From the NCBI RefSeq assembly GCF_900107285.1, contig NZ_FNPK01000015.1, forward strand, positions 1 to 64,000: a stretch of 64,000 nt of DNA. The letters are read 5' to 3'. Made by a program: the position numbers and the translations under genes. Below, piece after piece: positions 29,481 through 38,832 of this stretch. Position 1 is the first letter of the stretch. Each line of letters begins with the position of its first letter. A model generated the notes under the pieces. The model saw nothing but the letters and a program-made list of their open reading frames with translations. It was not told where the DNA came from and searched no databases. The stretch is from Acinetobacter kyonggiensis (lineage in GTDB: Bacteria > Pseudomonadota > Gammaproteobacteria > Pseudomonadales > Moraxellaceae).

Positions 29481-31172
29481 ATGACACAAGTACGGTTAAG
29501 TTATGCCTATGGAACAAGCAGTCAACCCTTACTTGGGATGACGATTGGTGAAAAGTTTGACCAAGCCTGTCAGCAATATGCGAATCAGGATGCTGTCATC
29601 AGCGTGCATCAAAATGTACGTTTAAGCTATAAGCAGTTACAGGCTCAAGTCAATGCTTTTGCCTGTAGTCTGCTTAAATTAGGCTTGGAAAAGGGCGATA
29701 GAATTGCGATTTGGTCACCCAATTGCGTGGAATGGACCATTACCCAATTTGCAGCATTTAAAGCCGGTATTATTTTAGTCAATTTGAATCCTGCATATAA
29801 AAGCAGTGAGCTTGAATATGTACTCAATAAAGTGTCCTGTAAGGCATTGGTGATTGCATCACAATTTAAAAGCAGTAATTATCAGGAAATTTTAACCAAA
29901 ATTGCCCCTGAAATTACGCAATCGACCAGCAAACTGTTATCGGCTAAACGACTACCACATTTGCAACATATCATTAAAATTGATGAAGATGCGCATGCTG
30001 GCATTCATCGTTTTGCTGATTTATTGCCTGAACCCACACCCGTACAGCTCGACCAGTTACAGGCAATTGCCGCAGATCTTCAGTTTGATGAAACCATTAA
30101 TATTCAATTCACGTCTGGCACCACGGGCAATCCCAAAGGCACCATGCTGACCCACAATAATATTTTAAATAATGGATATTTTGTCGGTGAAGCCATTCAC
30201 TTAACGCCACAAGACCGAGTCTGTATCTCTGTGCCTTTATTCCACTGTTTTGGCATGGTGATGGGCAATTTAGCCTGCATTACGCATGGTTCTGCCATGA
30301 TTTATCCATCGGCTGTGTTTAATCCACTTGATACACTTAAAGCGATTCAGCAAGAAAAATGTACCGCGGCTTATGGTGTTCCGACCATGTTTATTGCACT
30401 GCTGGAACATGAACAATTCGATGAGTTTGATCTGTCTAGCTTGCGTACAGGCATTATGGCAGGCAGTCCGTGTCCACGTGAAATTATGCAGCGTGTAATT
30501 GAACGCATGCATATGTCCGAAATCACCATTTGTTATGGTATGACTGAAACTGCACCTGTAAGTGCGCAAAGTTCAACTTCAGACTCTGTGGAACGTCGTG
30601 TCGGCACAGTCGGGCGCGTCCATCCACACCTTGAAATCAAAATTGTTGATGAAAATGGTAAAGTTGTGCCACGTGGCAAACTGGGTGAACTGTGTGTACG
30701 CGGTTATTCCGTCATGCTGGGCTATTGGGAAGATAATGATAAAACTGGAGAAGTCATTGACGTCGCCAAGTGGATGCATACGGGTGATATTGCCGAAATG
30801 GATGATGAAGGCTTTGTGAAAATCAAAGGTCGCATTAAAGATGTGGTGATTCGTGGCGGTGAAAACTTGTTCCCTAAAGAAATTGAAGATTTTCTTTATA
30901 CCCATCCAGATATTTCTGATGTGCAAGTGATTGGCTTACCTGATGCACGTTATGGTGAAGAACTTTGTGCATGTATTATTTTGCACGATCATCACCAAGC
31001 CAATGAAGAAGAAATCCGTAGATATTGCGCAGAGCATATTTCTCATAATAAAGTGCCACGTTATGTCCGTTTCTTTACTGAGTTTCCAATGACGGCTTCT
31101 GGCAAGGCACAAAAATTCAAATTGCAGGAATTTATGCGTCAAGAGCTTAACCTGATTGAAGATATTGCCTGA
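29481..31172 (+). CDS. AMP-binding acyl-CoA ligase
   Basis: This 563-residue ANL-superfamily ligase has the P-loop FTSGTTGNPKGTMLTH (about 213-228), YGMTETAP, HTGDIAEMDDEGFVKIKGR and the catalytic Lys in TASGKAQKFK. It activates a carboxylic acid as acyl-AMP then acyl-CoA. Beside the leucine cluster a branched short or medium-chain acid such as isovalerate is likely, but the specificity cannot be read. The AAGGAGAG site lies in the loop of a small hairpin (GAATCA/TGATTC, 29461-29479), which may modulate initiation. Confidence 0.88.
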   Translation: MTQVRLSYAYGTSSQPLLGMTIGEKFDQACQQYANQDAVISVHQNVRLSYKQLQAQVNAFACSLLKLGLEKGDRIAIWSPNCVEWTITQFAAFKAGIILVNLNPAYKSSELEYVLNKVSCKALVIASQFKSSNYQEILTKIAPEITQSTSKLLSAKRLPHLQHIIKIDEDAHAGIHRFADLLPEPTPVQLDQLQAIAADLQFDETINIQFTSGTTGNPKGTMLTHNNILNNGYFVGEAIHLTPQDRVCISVPLFHCFGMVMGNLACITHGSAMIYPSAVFNPLDTLKAIQQEKCTAAYGVPTMFIALLEHEQFDEFDLSSLRTGIMAGSPCPREIMQRVIERMHMSEITICYGMTETAPVSAQSSTSDSVERRVGTVGRVHPHLEIKIVDENGKVVPRGKLGELCVRGYSVMLGYWEDNDKTGEVIDVAKWMHTGDIAEMDDEGFVKIKGRIKDVVIRGGENLFPKEIEDFLYTHPDISDVQVIGLPDARYGEELCACIILHDHHQANEEEIRRYCAEHISHNKVPRYVRFFTEFPMTASGKAQKFKLQEFMRQELNLIEDIA

Positions 31173-31208
31173 TATTTATTATCAGGTATTGATTATCAGG
31201 TTCTGTAT

Positions 31209-31246
31209 TTCTCCTTTTATTTCAGTGTATAGAAATAAAAGGAGAA
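31209..31246 (+). terminator. Hairpin after the acyl-CoA ligase
   Basis: TTCTCCTTTTATTTC pairs perfectly with GAAATAAAAGGAGAA (15 bp, 8-base loop). The T-tract after it is weak. Confidence 0.6.
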
Positions 31247-31372
31247 GCAAGATTTTAATGCTTAATTTCAATCTTTATTTTTAATGATCTTTATGCCACA
31301 TCTAAATGATGATATGAAAAATAAATAAATTCAATGTTATAAAGTAAAAGCCAACAGCTAAATAGGGAATAT

Positions 31373-32176
31373 ATGTCAGCTTATTATTCATTATTAAACA
31401 GTGAACAACATGCCGATGGTAGTGTCACGGCTTATTATCGCTCCAATATTCATGCACAGGGTGCATGGAATCCACATGAACAACATATGGCACCTGCAAC
31501 GGGTATTATTTGTGCTGAGTTGGAGCAATTTCAGTTGCGCAATGACATGCGTATTGGTCGAATCAGTTTGGATATTTTTGGTTTAATTGCATTTGGTGAA
31601 TTCAGTATTACTACGCGAATGATTCGAGCAGGGAAAACCATTGAACTCATTGAATCTGAAATGCAAGCCAATGGTAAGACCTGTATTGTGGCACGAGCAT
31701 GGAAAATGATGACACAGGATACAAAAGCCATTGAAGGTTTAGAAGACCAAAGGGTGGAGCATCCAGAAAATTTGGCAATTTGGGAAGGGATGAAACACTG
31801 GCCGGGTGGATTTATTCAAAGTATTGAAACTCGTGCAAATACAGAGCATCGGGCAGGTAAAGGCGTTGTTTGGCTTACTACGCCTTTGGCTATGATTGAA
31901 AAGCGACAGAGCACTGATTTTGTCGCTTTAATGGGCTTGGTCGATACCGCCAATGGTATTGTTCCAAGACAAAAACCGACAGATGGCTGGGCATTTCCAA
32001 ATCTAGATTTACAGATCCATTTACACCGTTTACCCCAAGGCAAGTGGTTGGGTATCGACGCGATCCAGCAATTTGGTACAGATGGTATTGGAATGACCAG
32101 TTCAATTTTGCATGATGTGCATGGCCCTTTTGGTCGCAGTGAGCAAATTTTAACATTAAGAAAGTTAGCGATTTAG
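31373..32176 (+). CDS. Thioesterase-fold protein (TesB/4HBT_3-like)
   Basis: This 267-residue protein looks like a double-hotdog acyl-CoA thioesterase-like family member: MSAYYSLLNSEQHADGSVTAYY, ending with the DGIGMTSSILHDVHGPFGRSEQI segment of that family, with no signal peptide. Thioesterase activity is plausible but not shown by a clear active-site pattern. An AGGGA precedes the ATG. It is a single gene with no obvious pathway link to its neighbours. Confidence 0.65.
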   Translation: MSAYYSLLNSEQHADGSVTAYYRSNIHAQGAWNPHEQHMAPATGIICAELEQFQLRNDMRIGRISLDIFGLIAFGEFSITTRMIRAGKTIELIESEMQANGKTCIVARAWKMMTQDTKAIEGLEDQRVEHPENLAIWEGMKHWPGGFIQSIETRANTEHRAGKGVVWLTTPLAMIEKRQSTDFVALMGLVDTANGIVPRQKPTDGWAFPNLDLQIHLHRLPQGKWLGIDAIQQFGTDGIGMTSSILHDVHGPFGRSEQILTLRKLAI

Positions 32177-32201
32177 CGTATTGAACAATGCTGAAATAAA
32201 A

Positions 32202-32253
32202 ATAGCGAGTGAGGTAAAATTTAAAATACCAAAAGAAATCGACCACTCGCTAT
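32202..32253. terminator. Possible bidirectional terminator
   Basis: ATAGCGAGTG pairs with CACTCGCTAT (10 bp) around a long loop, between converging genes. The long loop makes it weak. Confidence 0.4.
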
Positions 32254-32288
32254 CGCTTAAAATATGGGTATTAGGCAATGAATAACTG

Positions 32289-33467
32289 TTAATTCAGCTC
32301 TTTGATCACCACATCTTTATGATAAACCACTATAGCTTGTCCTTCTATTGGACGGTTTAGCTCACCTTCTCTCCAGCTTGATCTATAAATCCCCATTTGG
32401 AAATAGGGTGGCCAAGCTTGATGATAATTGTTTTCTCCAGAAATTCTTGCCACTTCCTTGTCATTATGTTTCACCACAATTAACCCTGGAATCACTTGCT
32501 GATGAGCATCTAGCTGAGACCATTGAATATCAAAATTCCAATTATGCCATTGATCATAATTTACAGGTACGTCTAGAACATAACGCTTTAAGACCGTTTC
32601 GGGTACAGCTAAGGGAGAAGATAAAGGCTTTAATTGATATACATGTAGCTGCCATTCAGGTTTTTTCCCAAACAGGACTAACGCAATAGGTGGATTCAAA
32701 TTTTTATTGTTCAGGCTGTAACCATGCCATTGGGTTAAAATAGTTCCATAATCAAAGCGTGGCCATGTAGAAGGAATATAATGGGAAACTGAATAATTAT
32801 AATGTCCCCATTCAAACTGCTTTCTCTGAATTTCTGCTCTGTAAGATTGACCATCATCAGGAACTGTAAATTTTGCAACATTTTGCCCACTGCCCGCAGG
32901 GTCTTTAACAATTTCTGCTGAACTACTATTTTCCATCTGAAGTCCAATTGAACTCCATGTGTAGTCATTTGCATTGATATTTGCTTTATCAACAAGGATG
33001 CTTCCTGTCCAAAACCCATCACGAAATACTACTTTGCCCGATTCATTTTGAAGTGGTGTAATCGGTTTTTCCACAACCTGTATCGACACTACACTACTTT
33101 GACTCTCTAATTCGCCATCATTAACGCTTAAACTAAGTTCATAACGACCCATCGTGTCAGGTGTAAATTCCAATGTTTGGTTATTGGTTGATCCTATAAA
33201 AGGATTGCTGTTTTCAGGCTTAGATTTGACAGACCATTTATACTGAAGCGTTTGAGCGTGATCATCCGTACTTTGCGAACCATCTAGCACAATTGAAGAT
33301 CCGACTACGATAGATGCAAAGTTATGCTGTGATTGAATGATTGCAACAGGAGCGCTATTTTGTGATTCTTTAGCAGGTATTTCTATTGAAGCTTCTTCGC
33401 TTCCACTGCCACATGCAGTCACTCCTAAAAGCATAGAGCATATTAAATAAGGTTTAAGTTTTTTCAT
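32289..33467 (-). CDS. PKD-domain lipoprotein with heparin-lyase-like C-terminus
   Basis: This 392-residue predicted lipoprotein starts MKKLKPYLICSMLLGVTACGSG (lipobox LLGVTAC). A PKD/Ig-like domain follows (about 40-135, with GSSIVLDGSQSTDDHAQTLQYKW). The C-terminal domain (about 145-390) resembles the polysaccharide lyase (heparin lyase I-like) fold: a FRDGFWTG start, QSYRAEIQRKQFEWGHYNY and YFQMGIYRSSW. It could cut an acidic polysaccharide at the cell surface. Substrate unknown, no other sugar genes nearby. The T-rich region upstream carries no clear operon partner. Confidence 0.65.
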   Translation of the reverse strand: MKKLKPYLICSMLLGVTACGSGSEEASIEIPAKESQNSAPVAIIQSQHNFASIVVGSSIVLDGSQSTDDHAQTLQYKWSVKSKPENSNPFIGSTNNQTLEFTPDTMGRYELSLSVNDGELESQSSVVSIQVVEKPITPLQNESGKVVFRDGFWTGSILVDKANINANDYTWSSIGLQMENSSSAEIVKDPAGSGQNVAKFTVPDDGQSYRAEIQRKQFEWGHYNYSVSHYIPSTWPRFDYGTILTQWHGYSLNNKNLNPPIALVLFGKKPEWQLHVYQLKPLSSPLAVPETVLKRYVLDVPVNYDQWHNWNFDIQWSQLDAHQQVIPGLIVVKHNDKEVARISGENNYHQAWPPYFQMGIYRSSWREGELNRPIEGQAIVVYHKDVVIKELN

Positions 33468-33958
33468 TCAAATCCATTCTCATTATATTCGGTACTCGCT
33501 TGACTCGAGGTTTAATCCATAATCTTGTTCCAATATCTAAAATTGGAGCGGGATAACAAATCAAATTTTTGGAATACCAAAATTCCTAAAATTATGCGTC
33601 CTATTATACTAAGCGCGTCAATAAATGATCTTTTTGTTTTTAACCAATGGATCAAAATATTTGTGATTCAAGCACTTATTATTGTTGAATTTATCCAACA
33701 AGATCACACGATCTAATACACTTAAATTTTGTAAAATTAAATGATGGTTATGAATATATGAAAAGTACATAGCAAGAAAAATGCATTGACGGTGATTTGG
33801 TCAGCCTGCTTGAGTATTAGATCACCTATTTTAAATGCAGTATTGCTTGTACCTGACTGCAATGCATGATTTTTGCAGAGTAAGTCGGGGAAAATTTGAG
33901 TCTAAGTTGTTATTATTTTAAATAAATTTCATAAATAAGCTGGAAAGACAGACAAAAG
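33468..33958. other. Gap before ycaO promoter, no gene seen
   Basis: This is AT-rich DNA with a low-complexity 63-codon open frame at 33525-33716 that has no site or recognisable motif. I see no RNA gene here. Confidence 0.5.
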
Positions 33959-33987
33959 TTATCAACTCCACAAAATAACTCTATAAT
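33959..33987 (+). promoter_or_regulatory. Probable ycaO promoter
   Basis: TTATCA (33959-33964), 17 bases, then a perfect TATAAT (33982-33987). Transcription would begin at about 33994, giving a leader of about 155 bases before the ATG at 34150. Confidence 0.6.
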
Positions 33988-34000
33988 AGCGCCCATCATT

Positions 34001-34058
34001 ACTAGAGTCAGTCGCTAAGTGTGGTCACTGAACGCATTGCTCTAGTCACTCTTTTTTT
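34001..34058 (+). other. Structured ycaO leader
   Basis: ACTAGAG (34001-34007) pairs with CTCTAGT (34040-34046), with an inner AGTG/CACT hairpin, followed by a seven-T tract (34052-34058). It looks like an attenuator-type leader in the YcaO message. Confidence 0.4.
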
Positions 34059-34149
34059 AAGTCAATTTCTTATCCGTGATTCGGCTTATATCTCAATATT
34101 TGGAATTTTATGTGTCCGTACTGACACATAAGAATAGTTAGGTGCCAGC

Positions 34150-36354
34150 ATGGAAATCAAGGTTAATTATCTCGACAACCTTCGACAAGAAGCCAAGTTC
34201 GATGACTTCTCGGTGATTGCCGATCAGCCGATTCGCTATAAAGGTGATGGTTCTGCACCCGGTCCGTTTGACTATTTTCTGGCATCATCGGCATTATGTG
34301 CGGCTTACTTTGTAAAAGTGTACTGCGCAGCGCGTGATATTCCGACTGACAATATTCGCCTGTCGCAGAATAATATTGTTGATCCAGAAAATCGCTACAA
34401 GCAGATTTTTAAAATTCAAGTTGAGCTGCCTGCCGATATTTCAGAAAAAGATCGCCAAGGCATTTTGCGCTCAATTGATCGCTGTACCGTAAAAAAAGTG
34501 ATTCAAACAGGCCCAGAATTTATTATTGAAGAAGTAGAAAGCATTGATGCCGATGCACAAGCGTTGCTTATGCCAAGCTTGACTTCAGAAAACAGTACTT
34601 TTATTGCAGGTAAAGATCTGCCGTTAGAAGAAACCATTGCCAATATGTCCAGTATTTTGGCAGGCTTAGGCATGAAGATTGAAATATCTTCATGGCGTAA
34701 CATTGTGCCGAACGTGTGGTCTTTACATATTCGTGATGCACAATCACCAATGTGTTTCACCAATGGTAAAGGCTCAACCAAAGAAAGTGCTTTGGCTTCG
34801 GCACTGGGTGAATTCATTGAGCGTTTAAATTGTAATTTCTTCTATAACGATCAGTTTTGGGGTCAAGACATTGCCCATGCTGAATTTGTGCATTATCCAG
34901 ATGAAAAATGGTTTAAGCCGGGTGCAGAAGGTGAGTTACCGACTGAAATTCTTGATGAATATTGTTTAGAAATTTACAATCCCGATGATGAGCTGCTAGG
35001 TACGCATTTATATGATACCAACTCAGGCAATACTGAGCGTGGCATTTGTTCGCTACCATTTGTACGTCATTCCGATGGCGAGGTGGTGTATTTCCCATCG
35101 AACTTAATTGAAAATTTATATTTAAGTAACGGTATGAGTGCAGGCAATACCTTGGCTGAAGCACAGGTACAATGTTTGTCAGAAATTTTTGAACGTGCTG
35201 TGAAACGTGAGATTTTGGAAGGTGAAAAAACCTTACCTGACGTACCGCAAGACGTATTGGCGAAATATCCAAGTATTTTGGCAGGGATCAAAGGCTTAGA
35301 GGAACAAGGTTTTCCAGTATTGGTAAAAGATGCTTCATTGGGCGGAAAGTATCCTGTGATGTGCGTGACCTTAATGAATCCGCGTACGGGTGGTGTATTT
35401 GCCTCATTTGGGGCGCATCCAAAATTGGAAGTGGCATTAGAACGTAGTCTGACGGAATTGTTACAAGGTCGTAGTTTTGAAGGTCTCAATGACTTACCAA
35501 AACCAACCTTTAGCAGCAATGCCGTAACTGAACCGAATAACTTTGTTGAACACTTTATTGACTCTAGTGGTGTGGTGTCATGGCGCTTTTTTAGCTCGAA
35601 GTCAGAATATGAATTTGTCGAGTGGGACTTTACCAATCAAGGTGAAAATTCCAATGCTGAAGAAGCTACGGCGTTATTTGGCATTCTTGAAGATATGGGC
35701 AAAGAAGTCTACATGGCGGTGTATAAGCATTTAGGTGCAACAGCTTGCCGTATTTTGGTGCCAGGTTATTCGGAAATTTATCTGGTTGAAGATTTAGTCT
35801 GGGACAACACCAACAAAGCATTGTTATTCCGTGAAGATATCTTGAACTTACACCGCTTGGATGATGAACAGCTTGAAGCATTGGCTGAACGTCTAGAAGA
35901 AGTTGAAGTGGATGATTACACCGACATCACCACATTGATTGGTATTGAGTTTGACGACAATACAGTTTGGGGACAGCTCACTATTCTTGAGTTGAAACTG
36001 CTGATTTATATTGCTTTACAAGCGTTTGAAGAAGCAAAAGAGCTCGTGGAAACCTTCCTTCAGTACAACACCAATACCGTTGAACGTGGATTGTTCTATC
36101 AGTGTATGAATGTGGTTCTAGAAGTCGAACTTGATGATGACATGGACTTGGATGATTATGAAGCCAATTTCCGCCGTATGTTTGGTGACGAACGTATGGA
36201 TGCAGTCATTGCTTCGATGGACGGTAGTGTACGTTTCTACGGTTTAACAGAAACAAGTATGAAACTTGAAGGCTTAGACCGCCATTTACGTTTAATTGAA
36301 AGTTACAAAAAACTGCATGCAGCACGTGCCAAAACGCTAGCTTTAGCCAGTTAA
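34150..36354 (+). CDS. ycaO: OsmC-YcaO domain fusion protein
   Basis: This 734-residue protein has an N-terminal OsmC-like domain (about 1-125) with the two expected cysteines (Cys50 in SSALCAAYF and Cys112 in DRCTVKKVI). A YcaO domain follows, with the glutamate-rich GEFIERLN and SEIFERAVK motifs of YcaO ATP binding, and a helical C-terminal tail. E. coli YcaO aids beta-methylthiolation of ribosomal protein S12; the same may hold here, but a protein-modifying role on another substrate is possible. It has a structured leader. Confidence 0.85.
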   Translation: MEIKVNYLDNLRQEAKFDDFSVIADQPIRYKGDGSAPGPFDYFLASSALCAAYFVKVYCAARDIPTDNIRLSQNNIVDPENRYKQIFKIQVELPADISEKDRQGILRSIDRCTVKKVIQTGPEFIIEEVESIDADAQALLMPSLTSENSTFIAGKDLPLEETIANMSSILAGLGMKIEISSWRNIVPNVWSLHIRDAQSPMCFTNGKGSTKESALASALGEFIERLNCNFFYNDQFWGQDIAHAEFVHYPDEKWFKPGAEGELPTEILDEYCLEIYNPDDELLGTHLYDTNSGNTERGICSLPFVRHSDGEVVYFPSNLIENLYLSNGMSAGNTLAEAQVQCLSEIFERAVKREILEGEKTLPDVPQDVLAKYPSILAGIKGLEEQGFPVLVKDASLGGKYPVMCVTLMNPRTGGVFASFGAHPKLEVALERSLTELLQGRSFEGLNDLPKPTFSSNAVTEPNNFVEHFIDSSGVVSWRFFSSKSEYEFVEWDFTNQGENSNAEEATALFGILEDMGKEVYMAVYKHLGATACRILVPGYSEIYLVEDLVWDNTNKALLFREDILNLHRLDDEQLEALAERLEEVEVDDYTDITTLIGIEFDDNTVWGQLTILELKLLIYIALQAFEEAKELVETFLQYNTNTVERGLFYQCMNVVLEVELDDDMDLDDYEANFRRMFGDERMDAVIASMDGSVRFYGLTETSMKLEGLDRHLRLIESYKKLHAARAKTLALAS

Positions 36355-36428
36355 GATTAGAGTCATCGCAAGGAGCAACCACAAGTATGACGGGGTTGCG
36401 CCTAGTGCTGGCTGAGTTATTAAAGTTT

Positions 36429-36473
36429 AAAAAAGCAAAATTGAAAAACTCAGATATTCAATTTTGCTTTTTT
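36429..36473. terminator. Bidirectional terminator between ycaO and the aco regulator
   Basis: A perfect 17-bp stem: AAAAAAGCAAAATTGAA pairs with TTCAATTTTGCTTTTTT. A GCAACC/GGTTGC hairpin at 36375-36399 precedes it. Confidence 0.85.
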
Positions 36474-36516
36474 ATGCTTAGATTCTCAAATAAAGTGCAA
36501 TAAAGATGAATGCGGC

Positions 36517-37608
36517 TTAGAGTAATTTTAAAAAATAATCTCTATAGTTGTTGTCTTGTGGAAGCAATTCCAAAAGACGCTGTACCGCATCAATCCGTTC
36601 AGGAACACGACCAATAATTCGTAACAATTGATCAATATCTTGCATCTGATAAATAAGATGGCTGAGTCGTGCATCAAAACAGTTACGCCATGTACTTAAA
36701 AATGGACTTTCAGATTTGCTGAGAAAACTTCCTTTATATAATGCGAAAGTACTGGCAAGAAAGCCTGCATTTAAGGATTGTTCGGCTCTTAAAAAATCAC
36801 ATTGAATTTCACAGCTTAATTTGTAAATGCGGGGTTCAATACAATTTGGCAGTAAGTTGCGCAGTTGGGAAAGCTCGGCTTTAAGTGTCTTAATGCTGAC
36901 ATCGCGTTCGCCGTACAAAGCATAATGCAATTCATCTAAACCAATTCCATTTTTATGTAAGGCTAAAATACACAGGATCTCAATTTGTCGGTGACTCAGG
37001 GTTAAAACCTGCTGATTAAACTGAATCCAAGGTGTACCTAAGGCTTTAATGTACAGGACATTTTTCTGCTCAAACTGTATGGCACGTTGTACCAAATCTG
37101 CACAACGCTCAACTGCAAGTAAACCGAGTGGCGTATGCTTTTTATATTTGGTTGAAAGGTTGATAATGCCATGAAACTGACCCGAGCTGGGATCAAGAAT
37201 CGGTGCTGCATAGCACACCCAGTCCCGCACGCTGTCCATTTGATTTTCATGCGAGTAAACGCAGCTAGAGGTATGGCTGTTTAGTGTCAGTCCAATGGCA
37301 TTGGTTCCAACTGCCTGAGTTGACCAATGTCCACCTTCAATGAAATGAACCTGCTCGGCAGAAGAAAGCATAGCTGAGCTGCTCCATGTCCATAACAATG
37401 TACCGTGATGATCCGTTAAACCAATCGCCATGCCAGAATCATCGGCAATTTTAAGCAAATCAGCATAATTATGCTGAATAGAACGGCGGAACAATGAAGG
37501 CTGAGATTCTTGCGGCAGGGTTAAAATAGGCGCTGCATGAACCGCAGCCAGATTGACCAAATGCGTAGTTTGCAATGCTTGAGCATGTGCTTTATTGAAC
37601 AGGTTCAT
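36517..37608 (-). CDS. GAF-sensor regulator of acetoin genes with winged-helix/BTAD-like output
   Basis: This 363-residue protein has an N-terminal region and GAF domain like AcoR (GTNAIGL at about 101-107, WVCYAAPILDP). In place of the sigma54 AAA+ and Fis domains it continues into a winged helix (about 203-275, LSHRQIEILCILALHKNG) and a helical BTAD-like end. It should sense acetoin and act on the aco genes, by inference from the neighbours. AAGGA is seven bases before the ATG at 37608. It follows lipA on the same strand. Confidence 0.75.
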   Translation of the reverse strand: MNLFNKAHAQALQTTHLVNLAAVHAAPILTLPQESQPSLFRRSIQHNYADLLKIADDSGMAIGLTDHHGTLLWTWSSSAMLSSAEQVHFIEGGHWSTQAVGTNAIGLTLNSHTSSCVYSHENQMDSVRDWVCYAAPILDPSSGQFHGIINLSTKYKKHTPLGLLAVERCADLVQRAIQFEQKNVLYIKALGTPWIQFNQQVLTLSHRQIEILCILALHKNGIGLDELHYALYGERDVSIKTLKAELSQLRNLLPNCIEPRIYKLSCEIQCDFLRAEQSLNAGFLASTFALYKGSFLSKSESPFLSTWRNCFDARLSHLIYQMQDIDQLLRIIGRVPERIDAVQRLLELLPQDNNYRDYFLKLL

Positions 37609-37848
37609 ATCATATTCCTTTATGATTGGGCTGCAATATCCATAATGCCCAGTGCCTATTTCTATTCTCATATTACAAGCCATCTATCTTTTTATCTATG
37701 GCCTGATCTTTGGTTAGTCGTACTTATTGTAGGCTTACTTTAGAACCCTCTTGATCAACAAGAAATACTTATTTCTGACTCAAATGTTAAAAAAAGTAAC
37801 TGTTTTGCTAGAAATATACTTTGGCAAAATTGGTGAGCTATTTTCTCA

Positions 37849-38832
37849 TTATGTGCGTTTATCCCGTTTAAATGGCTTGGGCACAGGTTCACCATAATAT
37901 TGACGGTCGGCAAAATAGCTAGAACGTACCATTGGTGCACTCCAAATATTTTTAAAGCCCAAACGCTCTCCATGTATTTGATAGTGTTCAAACTCTTGCA
38001 AAGAAACAAAGCGTTGAATAGGCGCATGTGACTTAGATGGCTGTAGATATTGGCCAATGGTTACATAATCGACCCAGTGATCACTCAGGTCATTCAGCAG
38101 AACAATGACTTCAGCTTCCACTTCACCTAAGCCGACCATCAGCCCGCATTTGGTTGAAACATCTGGACAGTATTCTTTAAACTTTCGCAGCAAATCAAGC
38201 GAATGTGCATAGTCAGAACCGGGGCGCATAGCACGGTACAGGCGAGGAACGGTTTCAATATTATGGTTAAAAACATCAGGTGGATTTTCACTGAGAATTT
38301 TTAACGCAATATCCAGACGACCGCGAAAATCAGGAACTAAAACTTCAATTAAGGTTTCTGGGCTAGTTTGGCGAATTTCTTGAATACAGTCAGCAAAATG
38401 CTGAGCACCGCCATCTTTTAAGTCATCTCGGTCTACCGAAGTAATGACCACATATTTTAAATCCAGATTTTTAACCGTTTCGGCCAAGTGCCGTGGTTCA
38501 TCAGGATCCAATATATTGGGTCTGCCATGCGCGACATCGCAAAACGGGCATCGGCGCGTACAGATATCGCCCATAATCATAAAAGTTGCGGTGCCACCGC
38601 CAAAGCATTGCGGCAGGTTGGGGCAAGCAGCTTCTTCACAGACAGTATGCAGTTTTTGCTGGCGTAATAAGTCTTTGATCTGCCTGATTTCTTCAGGATG
38701 GCTGATTTTGGCACGAATCCATTCTGGCTTTTGCAGGATCTTTTCGGTGGCAATAATTTTAACTGGGATGCGTGCAAGTTTCTCTGCACCCCTTAATTTT
38801 TGACCTGTTTGAACAGCGTGTTTTAAATCCAT
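37849..38832 (-). CDS. lipA: Lipoyl synthase in the acetoin cluster
   Basis: This 327-residue radical SAM enzyme inserts sulfur into octanoyl groups to make lipoyl cofactor. The auxiliary cluster motif has Cys65, Cys70 and Cys76; the SAM cluster motif CTRRCPFC has Cys91, Cys95 and Cys98; the C-terminal RSSYFA serine motif is present. The start [15 protein letters not shown] is preferred to one 15 codons upstream. It diverges from acoA and probably lipoylates the AcoC E2 protein; a housekeeping lipA may exist elsewhere. Confidence 0.92.
   Translation of the reverse strand: MDLKHAVQTGQKLRGAEKLARIPVKIIATEKILQKPEWIRAKISHPEEIRQIKDLLRQQKLHTVCEEAACPNLPQCFGGGTATFMIMGDICTRRCPFCDVAHGRPNILDPDEPRHLAETVKNLDLKYVVITSVDRDDLKDGGAQHFADCIQEIRQTSPETLIEVLVPDFRGRLDIALKILSENPPDVFNHNIETVPRLYRAMRPGSDYAHSLDLLRKFKEYCPDVSTKCGLMVGLGEVEAEVIVLLNDLSDHWVDYVTIGQYLQPSKSHAPIQRFVSLQEFEHYQIHGERLGFKNIWSAPMVRSSYFADRQYYGEPVPKPFKRDKRT

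Noticed and set aside
30270..30926. Overlapping minus-strand open frames in the acyl-CoA ligase
   Set aside because: Antisense frames rich in His and Asn, without signals; the plus-strand ligase is complete.
33525..33716. 63-codon open frame before ycaO
   Set aside because: Hydrophobic, AT-driven sequence without start site, conserved motif or neighbour on the same strand.
35067..35636. 189-codon open frame opposite ycaO
   Set aside because: It is antisense to the YcaO domain and shows a shadow composition rich in Ser/Lys/Pro with no motif.
37537..37743. 68-codon plus-strand open frame over the aco regulator start
   Set aside because: No ribosome binding site, and it conflicts with the clear regulator start at 37608.
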